Virus record (IMG/VR): IMGVR_UViG_3300022752_001917 | Span: 1 to 40,227 of that record | Origin: a virus | Direction: 5' to 3' (one strand) | DNA: 40,227 nucleotides | Shown here: positions 12,788 to 22,800 of the stretch, in pieces | How positions within the stretch are numbered: position 1 is the first letter of the stretch | Layout of the letters: the number at the start of each line of letters is the position of its first letter | Position numbers and translations under genes: made by a program | Notes under the pieces: model-generated | Databases searched by the model: none | What the model saw: only the letters and a program-made list of their open reading frames with translations | What the model was told of the DNA's origin: nothing

Positions 12788-12975
12788 TTGATCGACTCAT
12801 TCTTAGTGCTGTACTGGGTACAGTGGGGTTCAACGGACTCTTTCCCGACCCACCACCGCCATTGACGTTGAAACAAAAGGCAAAAGAGAGATCTATCAGC
12901 GCCATGTGCGACAGGAAGCCAAAGACCAAGGCGGGTAGAGATTTGTGTAAACGATGGGAGAAACATAATGGATGA
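12784..12975 (+). CDS. Small protein with hydrophobic N-terminus (63 aa)
   Basis: Begins MIDRLILSAVLGTVGFNGLF, a possible signal or short membrane segment, then a proline run (PDPPPPL) and a basic C-terminus with two cysteines (about residues 42 and 55). It might be exported or membrane-associated, but the signal is weak and no cleavage or lipoprotein motif is clear. GAGGATA upstream of the ATG is a modest SD. Confidence 0.5.
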   Translation: MIDRLILSAVLGTVGFNGLFPDPPPPLTLKQKAKERSISAMCDRKPKTKAGRDLCKRWEKHNG

Positions 12976-13120
12976 AGGAATTCAAAAAGCATGGAATTTA
13001 ATGTCTATGCACAACAGCGAGTTATTGTTGGAAAACGAGCAGTTAAAAAAAGAGCTTATGCGTAAGAGCTTGTGGTACGCAATTAAAAGGGCGATAAATA
13101 TTTGGAGAGGTAGAGAATGA
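12968..13120 (+). CDS. Micro-protein with short coiled coil (50 aa)
   Basis: ATG at 12968 overlaps the previous stop by 8 bp; GGGAG lies about 10 bp upstream. The sequence MDEGIQKAWNLMSMHNSELL leads into LENEQLKKELMRKSL, a heptad-like leucine pattern, and ends in a basic Trp-containing tail. It is probably a small dimerising protein. The stop overlaps the next ATG (ATGA). No family recognised. Confidence 0.5.
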   Translation: MDEGIQKAWNLMSMHNSELLLENEQLKKELMRKSLWYAIKRAINIWRGRE

Positions 13121-13290
13121 TTGAACGCATACGCACATTCTTTGGCAGGGTGATGGGCTTGCACGAAAAGAAGAGAACCATCGTTGAGGTTGGTACGGCT
13201 TGGGCTTGCACCAAATGCAGACTGGTATTTTTAACAAAGAGAGAAGGAGACAAGCATGCGTGTGCGGAGATCTACGGGGACGGTCTTTGA
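13117..13290 (+). CDS. Small C2HC zinc-binding protein (57 aa)
   Basis: ATG at 13117 follows GGAGAGG and overlaps the previous stop. An amphipathic basic start (IRTFFGRVMGLHEKKRTIVE) is followed by Cys31 and Cys34 (ACTKCRLVF), then His47 and Cys49 (DKHACAEIY), a compact C2HC zinc site. It overlaps the next gene by 35 bp in another frame. Function unknown; nucleic-acid or protein binding is likely. Confidence 0.55.
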   Translation: MIERIRTFFGRVMGLHEKKRTIVEVGTAWACTKCRLVFLTKREGDKHACAEIYGDGL

Positions 13291-13450
13291 TTGGCGAGGG
13301 CCAAGTGCCTTTACCCTAGACAATAAGATGAAACAAATAGCAAGCGGGGTTAGGGCTGGACAGCTTGCAAGCCAACGAGCCGCAGATAAGATAAACGAAA
13401 AGAAGCAAGTGCTTGTTTACAGTAAGGGGAAAGAAAGTGCCAAGACCTAA
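13256..13450 (+). CDS. Small basic protein (64 aa)
   Basis: ATG at 13256 has AAGGAG six bases upstream, located within the end of the previous gene. The product is highly basic: MRVRRSTGTVFDWRGPSAFT, then a helical half with QIASGVRAGQLASQRAADKI and a Lys-rich tail. Nucleic-acid binding is plausible from charge. No family recognised. Confidence 0.55.
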   Translation: MRVRRSTGTVFDWRGPSAFTLDNKMKQIASGVRAGQLASQRAADKINEKKQVLVYSKGKESAKT

Positions 13451-13607
13451 AAGCGAACTGACCAAGTCAGGCAAGACAATCGGGGTTAGAGTTACCGCCA
13501 GTGAATACGAGGAGTGGGTAAAAATTGGTGGCTCTAAATGGCTGCGCAAGCTGCTGCAAGAAAGCCGCGATAATCGTTTAAATGTACCGAAACCAAAAAC
13601 TACTTGA
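13437..13607 (+). CDS. Ribbon-helix-helix-like protein (56 aa)
   Basis: I chose the GTG at 13437 (GGGGAAAGA upstream), which makes the protein begin V/M-PRPKSELTKSGK; an in-frame TTG further upstream is less likely. A short strand (KTIGVRVTASEYEEW) and helix (SKWLRKLLQES) recall ribbon-helix-helix antitoxin-like proteins, although the second helix is short. It may bind DNA together with or instead of the longer RHH protein at 10763. It carries GTTTAAAT at 13576. Confidence 0.5.
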   Translation: MPRPKSELTKSGKTIGVRVTASEYEEWVKIGGSKWLRKLLQESRDNRLNVPKPKTT

Positions 13608-13869
13608 AGCCGTCAGGGAATCTCCCTGCCAACACTGCGGAAGGATGGACGGCACAGTAGTTGCCGCCCACTCCAACCAAGGGCGAGACGGTAAGGGTCG
13701 TAGCTTAAAAGCTAATGACTACCGTATAGCCGCTTTGTGTTTTTCCTGCCATGCCGAGCTAGATCAGGGCCGGGCAATGTCCAAAGAAGAGCGTTTAAAC
13801 ATGTGGGAAAACGCTCACCGCAAAACAATTGGCTGGCTCTTTGATAACGACATTATTTATTGTCGCTGA
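13582..13869 (+). CDS. HNH-like (YbcO/DUF1364-type) nuclease-fold protein (95 aa)
   Basis: Cys16 and Cys19 (PCQHCGR), a histidine in VVAAHSNQ (His30), then CFSCH (Cys53, Cys56, His57) form a zinc-organised beta-beta-alpha fold like those of HNH and YbcO-type phage nucleases. A conserved QGRDGKGRSLKANDYRIA segment links them. Such proteins in phage recombination operons are thought to cut branched or single-stranded DNA, but function here is inferred from the motif only. Last gene of the operon; it ends 17 bp inside the convergent giant gene, and no terminator is visible between them. Confidence 0.7.
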   Translation: MYRNQKLLEAVRESPCQHCGRMDGTVVAAHSNQGRDGKGRSLKANDYRIAALCFSCHAELDQGRAMSKEERLNMWENAHRKTIGWLFDNDIIYCR

Positions 13870-16800
13870 TAACCTTTTTGATCGTTTGAATTTCAGCAGT
13901 CATATTGTTTTCGGCTTGACCGATTGCGGTTAGAGCATCGCGCTTTTCATCTGCGGTCATTTCTGCGTTAGATACAAGCTTGCGCATCTCTCTGTATTTC
14001 TTCATTTCCTTCTCTACGTTACTTACGTACCCCTTGACCGCCAATAAACTTGCATTTTCTTCCACATACTTTGCATACTCTTCAGCATTACCCGATTTGA
14101 GTAAAAAGTTTTCTGTTTGCACGGCAGTATCTACAGCGTTTTTAAGTTCGTAATACTGCGTTATGTTGCCACGTGCTTCGGGGTCGGCGGCAAATCGCTT
14201 AATGATTGGCAGCTGCTCAAAGCGTTTAGACGCATGTGGGCTGTTACCCTGTGAATCTAAAACGACATCAATAAGCTGAACACCATACGTACCAATTGTC
14301 CCTGTATAGCTTTGAATTAATACATCTAGCTTAATTGGAGACATGCCCAAAGCTTTACCCAAGGCTTGTGAAAGTTGGCTTGTATTTGGCCCAACTTGGA
14401 ACTCTGTAGCCACGCCCTGCATGCCTTGACCAAGGATTGGTCTTTGTGTAAAAAAGTTGTAATCAGCGTTGTATTCAATAATTGGTTTAGCAACCTGAGG
14501 GATTGGGTTAAACGCTAAAGTGCTTAACAATCCACGCTGCATTGATTTCTTGAAATCTTCAGTTGTATCGTCTTTAAACGCAAGAGCCATAAGGCGCTCA
14601 GGAATTGTTTTAAACAGGAATCCAACCTCAAAGGGCGTGGGAAACTTGCCAATTCCGGGAAGGATCCAATAATTATCCTTAGTTTCCTGCTCCTGCTTCC
14701 TCCATTCATCGTCGTCGGATACCGCTAAGAAGTAAGCCGCAGACAAAGCCATTAAGGTAAAGCCACGCACAAAGAAAGCTTTTTGCTTTGCTTTTGCGTT
14801 GGCATCTACGTCAACACCAAAGGCCGATCTATAGAAAACATCCAAACCTTGGACGCGAGCGTTCAAGAATGGTATTGCGGCGGACAGTATGCGCACCAGA
14901 GGCGAGCTTCCCTTGCGGTTGAAGTTCATTACCTCCAAAGAACGGTGCAGGGCTTCTGCCTCGTTTCCTGTGTCTGCAAGCACCCTTTCGTAAATGGCAA
15001 TGCGGGTGGCGGCATCAGATGCTTCTGTGCCATGCTCAAGCGCATCCCATACTGTTGTAAAGGTTCGTAAAGGGCTGAACTTGCCTTTTGATCCGTACTT
15101 CTTTTCTAAGTCCTTTTCCAAGGCTTCGCCGCTCTTCAATGTGCCGGAAGAGAACTCATATCCGCCCAAGATGCCTGCGTTTAAAAGCGCTTGCATGCCT
15201 TTGGACTTGCCCGACAAGGCTTGAACAAAATTGTTGACTGTCCCTGCGATTGGGGTGATGTTTGCCCCGCTGGTAATCCACGCAGATAAAGAGTCCCGTG
15301 CCAAGTTAGCCAGCATAAAGCCGGGGTCTTTGGTTACAAGATTACGCAACAGATTGGATGGCCCAGAAACAATGCCCAGAAGCGGCATTTCTGCCATGTT
15401 TAAACTCTTAACTGCGTTGATAAACAATTGATCCGCAACACGGTAAGAAACCTGCTTACCTTTCTCCAGAACCTGCACGGTATCTGGCGCGTTATCAATC
15501 ATGTTTAAACGCTCTGCGCCAGAGATGTCGCCAATCTTTAAAGCCGCAGCAATGGCTCGTTGTGCGGCAACGTTCTTCATGCCTGAATTAATGGCTGACT
15601 GAGTATTGCGCACAAAGTTTTCAAAGAAGTCATTCAGGGGCGCTTCGCTACCCTTAAGTTTCTTGGGAGGCTTAACACCACTAATGGCATTAAATATCTT
15701 TGGCCCAACAGTTTTCTCGCCTTCAATCTGTCGGTAGAAAGGAATGTAGTCGTTGTATTTCATGTACTCAACGCCCATCTCTGCGCTAAGTACGCCTGTG
15801 TCTACCATATACTTAACAAGTCCTTTGTTGAACTCGTTCATTTCTGATTGGATATCGGCAAAGTCAACGCCTTTGGCTTTGTAAGCGTTATATATTTCAT
15901 TTGCCCAAACCTGATCTTTGGGTGTAAAGTTTTCTTCTTTGCCTTCTTTGTTTAAACGCACACCACGTTTTGAGCCTGCCCAGAACTGATAATCTTGGTA
16001 AGCCTTAGGGTCGTTAAATTTGGCGAGGGGTTTAAGGATTTCCAAGCCACCTTTGATTGATGTATCAATGGTTGTGAAACCATTCTTGTAAACAGGCACG
16101 CCGCCTTGACGGTTGCCAACACCAAACGCAGAAGCTGTTACAGAAGAAGCAAGGTCAGAAAAGTTAGCCGCTGAAGATGCCGATACATCAGCCAACAAGT
16201 TTGCGCCACCCATGCGTTCAGCAATTCTTCTGTCGTAATAACTCAGGCGAGCGTAGCGATCAATCAACTGAGCGCGGAGGTCAGAGAACTTCTCAGGCAT
16301 GACTGCATCAAGAATGCGACCAATAAAGCCTTTTTCTTCTCGTCGAGTTGTGGTTCTGTTTACAGCATCTGCCGCATCTTTGCTGTAGGTTGGTAGGCTG
16401 TACTTTTCAGCCGTATAAGCTGAAGAAGGCGGTCTGCGGATTGCTGATGGCGACCCATATTCATCTTCGACTTCAGATAAAGGGATTACACGGACATCTT
16501 CGCCCCAGCCTTCAATTTCTACAACATTGCCATTGCCAACATCAACAGCATAGTGAGAAGCCATGTCTTTCGTTTCATTGAATGTGTAAACGTCACCAAT
16601 TTTGGCTTGCTGCACTTTAGGCAAGCTACGCAAATTAGAAACGCCGGTCGCCATTTGGATACAAAGTTGGCAATTTGTGTATGGCTGTTTGGTTTGAGCA
16701 AACTTCATAGCCGCCACAACATTGTCTTTTGTCATGGGTTCATTTGATGTGCGCAGGCTGAACTTAATGCTCTTGTTCTCGCTGAAGTCGCCAATGTTTC

Positions 16801-19800
16801 CTGTGATGGATTTAACTTGGTTAGCGTTAAAGACTGCGAGGTTCTTTATTCCACCTTCTTTTACGTAGAAAGAGTCAAAGCCCAATTTTTTTATTGTGCT
16901 TAAAACTGCTGGGTCTTCAATGTATGACCAGTCTCCCGACTCCATGCGCTCTCTTGTTCCTGCAAACTCGCCAAGTTGCGCAAACAAATCACCATAAACC
17001 AAATCAACTTGTTGTTCGTTTTCAAAGTCAAATGGTGTTTCTGCGCGAACCCAGAGAGGGTAAACATTTACCTTTCCCTTTTCGCGCTTACTGCCTGCGT
17101 AATGAAACCTTCCAAAAAACTCTGCTTCTGATGCTGATGGGCTAATAAATATTGGCTTGTTTTCGCGGAATACATCAAACTCACTTGGTGATGCATGGAA
17201 CATTGGCACTGCACGACCTTCTTCTTTAATCGTGCTGCCACCAAAGAAGCGTTTAAACTCTGCTGTCCCGGGTGGAGCCTTCTCGTACGCAGCGCTCTCG
17301 GCTTCTTCTGCGGTGGGGAAGTATGTGCGGAGACTTAGCTTTTCGTCGGCTGAGGTGGTGGTTTCTGGTTTGAATTGCTTAAGTTCTTTTTGGAGGAGTC
17401 GGGTCGCTTCTGCCCGAAGATCACGGCTGGCTTGGCGTAGAACGCCTGCGTTTCCTCTGGGGTCGCTTGACGGATTGGCATAGTCGTAGTCCTTTTTCTC
17501 TGGGAAGGCTGTGTAAACATCCTCCGTTATCACTTCGTAGTTGTCGTCTAGCTTGTCGTTGATTAACTTGGCAAGCTGATCTGTTGGGACACTGGAGTAG
17601 TTCAACACTACCATGTGCCCGTTCATGTAGGATTGTCCGCCAACTGGCTTTTCGCCGTCAACCTCAATTTCCCTAAGTTGTTGGTAAATCTTGTCCACCT
17701 TGCTGGCTGGAGCGCTCCCAATGTTTATGCGCACAGCGCCAGTCTTATCCAGACCCTTGCCCTCCTTGGGAGATACAACCATCATGGAATCTTGGGACAA
17801 AACATAGCCCAAGAACTTAGCCATAGCGACAGAGTCGCCTGAGTCTAGGTAAAGCGCAAATGATGGGTTAGTGTCATCCAAGTAGCTGCCAACTTGGGTG
17901 TCAACATATCCTTTCAAGCCAAACTCAGCAAGAGCGGCCTTGATAATGCTATTGCCAATTTTTTCGCTAATCTTTATGCGGACTTCGTTTGGCAACGATC
18001 TCCACTTGTCGGTCAGCGCCTTGTTGTTGGGGTCAGGGGCAACTTCAAAGATCACCCGCTTACGCTTGGGTGTTTCTTTTTCTTCTTCAAGAACTATTCG
18101 TTTTCTTCCTCTTTCAAGGAGGGCTTCTTTTTCTTCAGCTTGGAGTGAGCCAAGTCTGACAGGCTGAGCGCCAGTTGCTTTAGATCCCTTGGTGACTGCT
18201 GACTTAGCCAGTTGTTGTGCCGTTCTTGATCCAAGTTTGGCTGCTGCGCTAAGGTTTGATTCTCCATATCCTTCTCCTATCAATATTTTTTCAATAGCTC
18301 CGGCATAGTTCTGACTTGTAACCCTGAGCTTTACACCCATTGACTTGTACAGTTCCTGCTCTGGATACCAAATGACCGCCTGCAATGACGCAGGAGGAAC
18401 ACGCTTGCCGTATTTTTCTTCGACGATATCGACCATCTGACGAACAATGTCACGCAGATTTCTGCGCTCTGAGCCATTGGCTGGAGCATCTTTGGGTGCG
18501 TCCAGCGATTTGATCATTGTTTCTGAGACAGCTACCAGCTTTGATTTTTCTCTTGTGCCATCATCAAAGGAGGCGCGATTGGCTTTGTAATCACGCTCAT
18601 GTGCGCTCTTGACCTTACGAGCCAAAGCCTCTGCCGCCTTGTCATCTACCTTGGCAAGCTCGACTTCATTCTGATCAAACTGGTTGGCAAATACGCCATT
18701 GCTGCCTTCGGTGTCCAGTTCATTCCTAAACTTCTCAAGTTGTGCGTCGTACAAATCTTGTTTAAACGATTTAAGCTTCCCGGTTAGTCGGCCTATGGTT
18801 CGCATAAACCACATATCCATTGTTACCGGGTCGAAGTTGCCGTTTAAATTGGAATAAAAACCAAAGCCAATTTTTGGCCCAAAAACGGAAGAGCCAAGCA
18901 CTTTCTCATCGCCAAGCTCACCCTTGATGTTAAAACCTGCGCTACGCATTTCATCAACAGTAAATTCTGTTTCCAAAAACTGACGCAGTAAATTTTCACC
19001 CATGTCTTCCATCAGGTAGTTAGCCAACTTAAAGTTGTTAACCATTGCGCTTTGATCTGCACCTTGACCAATCTCTGGAAATTTTTTGTTTTGTCTAAAC
19101 TGGTCATAAACCTTCATGGCAAATGCAAGGTTATCTTCAACGTTTAAACCCTGAGATGTAATTGCTGTAGCAATCTTGAACGCCATCCGAGCATTGATGT
19201 CGGTGTTAAGTTCTGAATATTTGAGGCCAGCCATCGCCAATGTTTTGTTGATGATGGAGTCATACCACTCAAGGTTTGCCCCGCCGGAACGAATCGCAGC
19301 CATAGCCTCAGTAGCCATCAGCTTGGCAATTATCTTTCTATCGGCAGGCTTCTCTGTATCAAGCAAAGGTAAGCCAGACTTCCTGCGTTGATCTTGTAAA
19401 AACTGAACAACTTCAGGTAACCCGCCAATTTTGTCAGATTCAAATTGTTCTGTGCCAGCCTTGCCTGTCTGATGAATCAGGGATGTAGACGCAAACTCCT
19501 CCGGAGTAAGACCCATCTCTTTAACTACATCGTCAATGATCTTTTCAAACTTGGGCAGTATGTTGGGATTTAGCAAGCCCTTGGTTGTATTTTTAAGACT
19601 TGCTTTTGCTTCAGCGCCGCCAGCTTCTTTGCCAGCCTTCAATTCTCCGCGCTCAATCTTGCCAAAGATATCATCGGCTGATTCAAAGCCTGCGCCAGTC
19701 AAAGCCTGCTTCAGCGACGCAAAAAACTGCTGCATACGTTTAAACAGTGCAGCCATCATTCCGGGCGGTGGTTTAGCCCCACCTTCCCAGCTTCCAAATG

Positions 19801-22800
19801 CATCGGCAATAGCTTCTTCAAGGATGTCTTCGGGGGACAGAGGCTTCAATACCCACTCGCCATTCTCATCCTTGACACCATTGGCATAGGCATCGTAGCG
19901 GGTCATGGTCTTACCATTGACCTTAACCATTTGACCTTTGAGGTACGTATTGACCCAAGTCTTATCAGCCTGACGCTTCAAAGCTTCCCATTGCTGGGGC
20001 GTGAAGAATCCAAGCTCTTTCAGGGCATGTAGCGCCTCATGGCGCATGGTCTTGATTGGCTCGGCGGCTTGGAGGGCGATACGGATCAATTTGTCAGCCT
20101 TACCCCAAGCCCCGTCGGCGTCGTTCTCAATGGCACGCACAACGTTTAAACCAACCTCCTCAAGGCCAAACTTCTTCAGCATTGGCAGCAGCTTGGCTTT
20201 GAGTTCCTGTAGTTGAGCTTCGACCTGTTGCGTATGTACGCCAGCGGCTTCTAAGCCTTCTTTTGTTCCTTTGACTCGGATACCCTTCTCGCCTGATTTA
20301 CGGCTCTCTTGCTCCTTGCGTGCGCGGTCAGCGATGCCTCCAAAGCGGGTATCAGATGCAACTGCATCTAATTCTTTGTCAGACAACTGAGTCAACAAGC
20401 TTTCTTCTGCGGCAACGCGATTGGGGAAAGATCCAATGATCTTCTTGCCCTTTTTGACGGTATGGATCTGGCGGGTAACGGTGCGCTTACCTGCTGGCTT
20501 GGCTTTGAGCGGAGTCTCCAACTCGCTGATGCGGGTGTACAGGCTTTCAATTCTGCGACCCAATACATCTTCAGCGCGGGCGTGGGCGGCTTGGGCTTTC
20601 TTGTAAGCCTCAGTATCTGTCAGGCCGCGAGCCTCCATGCTTTCAAGATTGGCTTTGCTCTTGAAAATTGTGCGCTCATGCCTGTTTACATCGGCTAACT
20701 GTTTATTTGCCTCGGCCCGGCGAAGACCGGTTAAACGCTCAATCTTGCCTTGGACTTCATCCAACTTCTCAACCGTTGTTAAGGGTTTACCCTGACCTTC
20801 GGGGGTTATTTGAAATTCAGCAGGAGTCTCGCCTTCTTTGACGGAAGTAGTCTCAATTGAATAACCCGCAGGCATTGCCGCCCTAACCTTTTCGGGCTGG
20901 ACTGGTTCTTCTGCTGGCGCAATCTGCGTCAGAGTTTCTTCTCTGACACTGGCATTTTGTTTTTTAGCCGCCTCTAATGCAGCTTCTTTTGTTTTATACG
21001 TAGCGGTGGGTCGATCTGCGCCTTCTTTGTATGTCCTGTAAACGACCTGTTGGTCTTTGGACATGTCGCCACGTTCAATCGCATGGTTAATCAGGGCATA
21101 TGCATCCTGCGGTCTTTTTAAGCCCGAAGCTTCTTGAACGGCATCGGCAACGGATTCAATTGAAAAAGGTTTGCCTTGATTTCGCTCAAATAAATCAGCC
21201 GCAGCCTGAACGCCAGCATCGTATTGTTTGTCGTTGAAACGGGTGGCATTTGTGCCAGTAGGCAGTACCAAATGGGGAGCATCTGATGGACGATTCATGT
21301 CCATGACTGATTTAAACGCAGCATGAAGTTGCGGCTGCGTCATCTCATCAAGTTTGTCTGTGCCGGTAACCTTGGTCAGGAAGTCATTAAATCCCTGTGT
21401 TCCTGTGGCTACGTTGTTCTTAATGGCGGCGTTTTGAATGTCTTCCGGCGTATATTGTTCTTGACCGCTATAGCCTGTCTTAGCTGCCAAGATTGAATCA
21501 ATAGCCGCTTGCTCACCTTCGGGATTGATGCCGGGCTGGGCATCTTTGATGTCTTCAATTGAAAACGTCTTTAGGCGGGGAAGCTTGTTGTCTCTGCGGA
21601 ACTTGTCCACATACTTTGTCACTTCAGGGCCTAATTCATCCCGTGTAATGTTGCCAACGGGATTATCAAACTCTTCAATAGATGGCTTAACATTTTTAGC
21701 TGGCGCAGGTAATGCCAATATATTTTTGTCAGGAATACCAAGGTTCTGGCGAGTGGCTTCTTGTTGTTCTTGATAGCGTTTAAACGCCTCATCCTTGGCT
21801 TTATCTTCTTCCTGCGTTGCTTTCATTTCCCGCAACGTTTGATCTGTGGCGTAGTCTTGACGAGCAGACTTCATGCTTAGTGGAGAAGCCGCGCCGCCAA
21901 ACAAAGCACCTACGGCGGCATCGCGCAGGCCAGCACCCAATACGCCTTGCATTGGAGTTACATCTGCGCCGGTTTGTTGCAATGCAACATTCTCGCCATA
22001 CTGACCAAAAGCACTTTGAGCGCCCTCAAGCGGGGCTTCCTCTGCAACACCTTTGGCAAGTTGACCAAGGCGAGTCGGAGCCTTGACGGGCTTTTCAGGC
22101 AATGCGGCAATACCTCTTTCAAAAGCCTCTTTAGCGGGGGCTTTGCGCATAGCTTTAGCTACGCTGGGCTCAGCACCTGTGACGGCATCTAATGCGCCAA
22201 GCAATGCTGCGCCACCTGTTTGGAAAGCTGTTTCTCTTGAGTACTCTGAAGATTTGATGGCAAGAGCTTCAGCTTCTTTTTCGGTCTTGCCTTGTTTCAT
22301 GTATTCGGCTTTAACAACGTCAAATACACCACCCTTCATCTCACCAACGCCTTGTATAGCACCAACAGCCAGCTTGGCTATGGTTGCCACCCCCAGCGCC
22401 AACGCAGCAGGAGCCTCAGCGGGAAGGGCAATAATCCCAGTAACGATTGCCGGAACAGACGATCCTGCGGCCTGTGCTAAGGATTGGAATGGGGCTTCGG
22501 CTACACCACCGAGGAACGCTTTAGCTTCTTGGAATAAGCTACCGGATCGAGCAGCGCGATCTTGTAACTCTTGTCGTCGAGCAATTTCTGCTTGGCGCTC
22601 AGGTGTAATACCTTTTTCTAAGTATCTTTGAGACTCGCCCAAACCCTTAGATATATCAGTCCCAGTGCCAAAGAAATCAACAATGCTTTTGCCAGCACCA
22701 ATAACGCCAGTTCCTACGGCTCTAGCGGTATCTCCAAGCGACATAGGAGCAGACTTGAATGACTCAAGTTCAGCGGTAGTCTTTGCCGCCATTGGATTCT

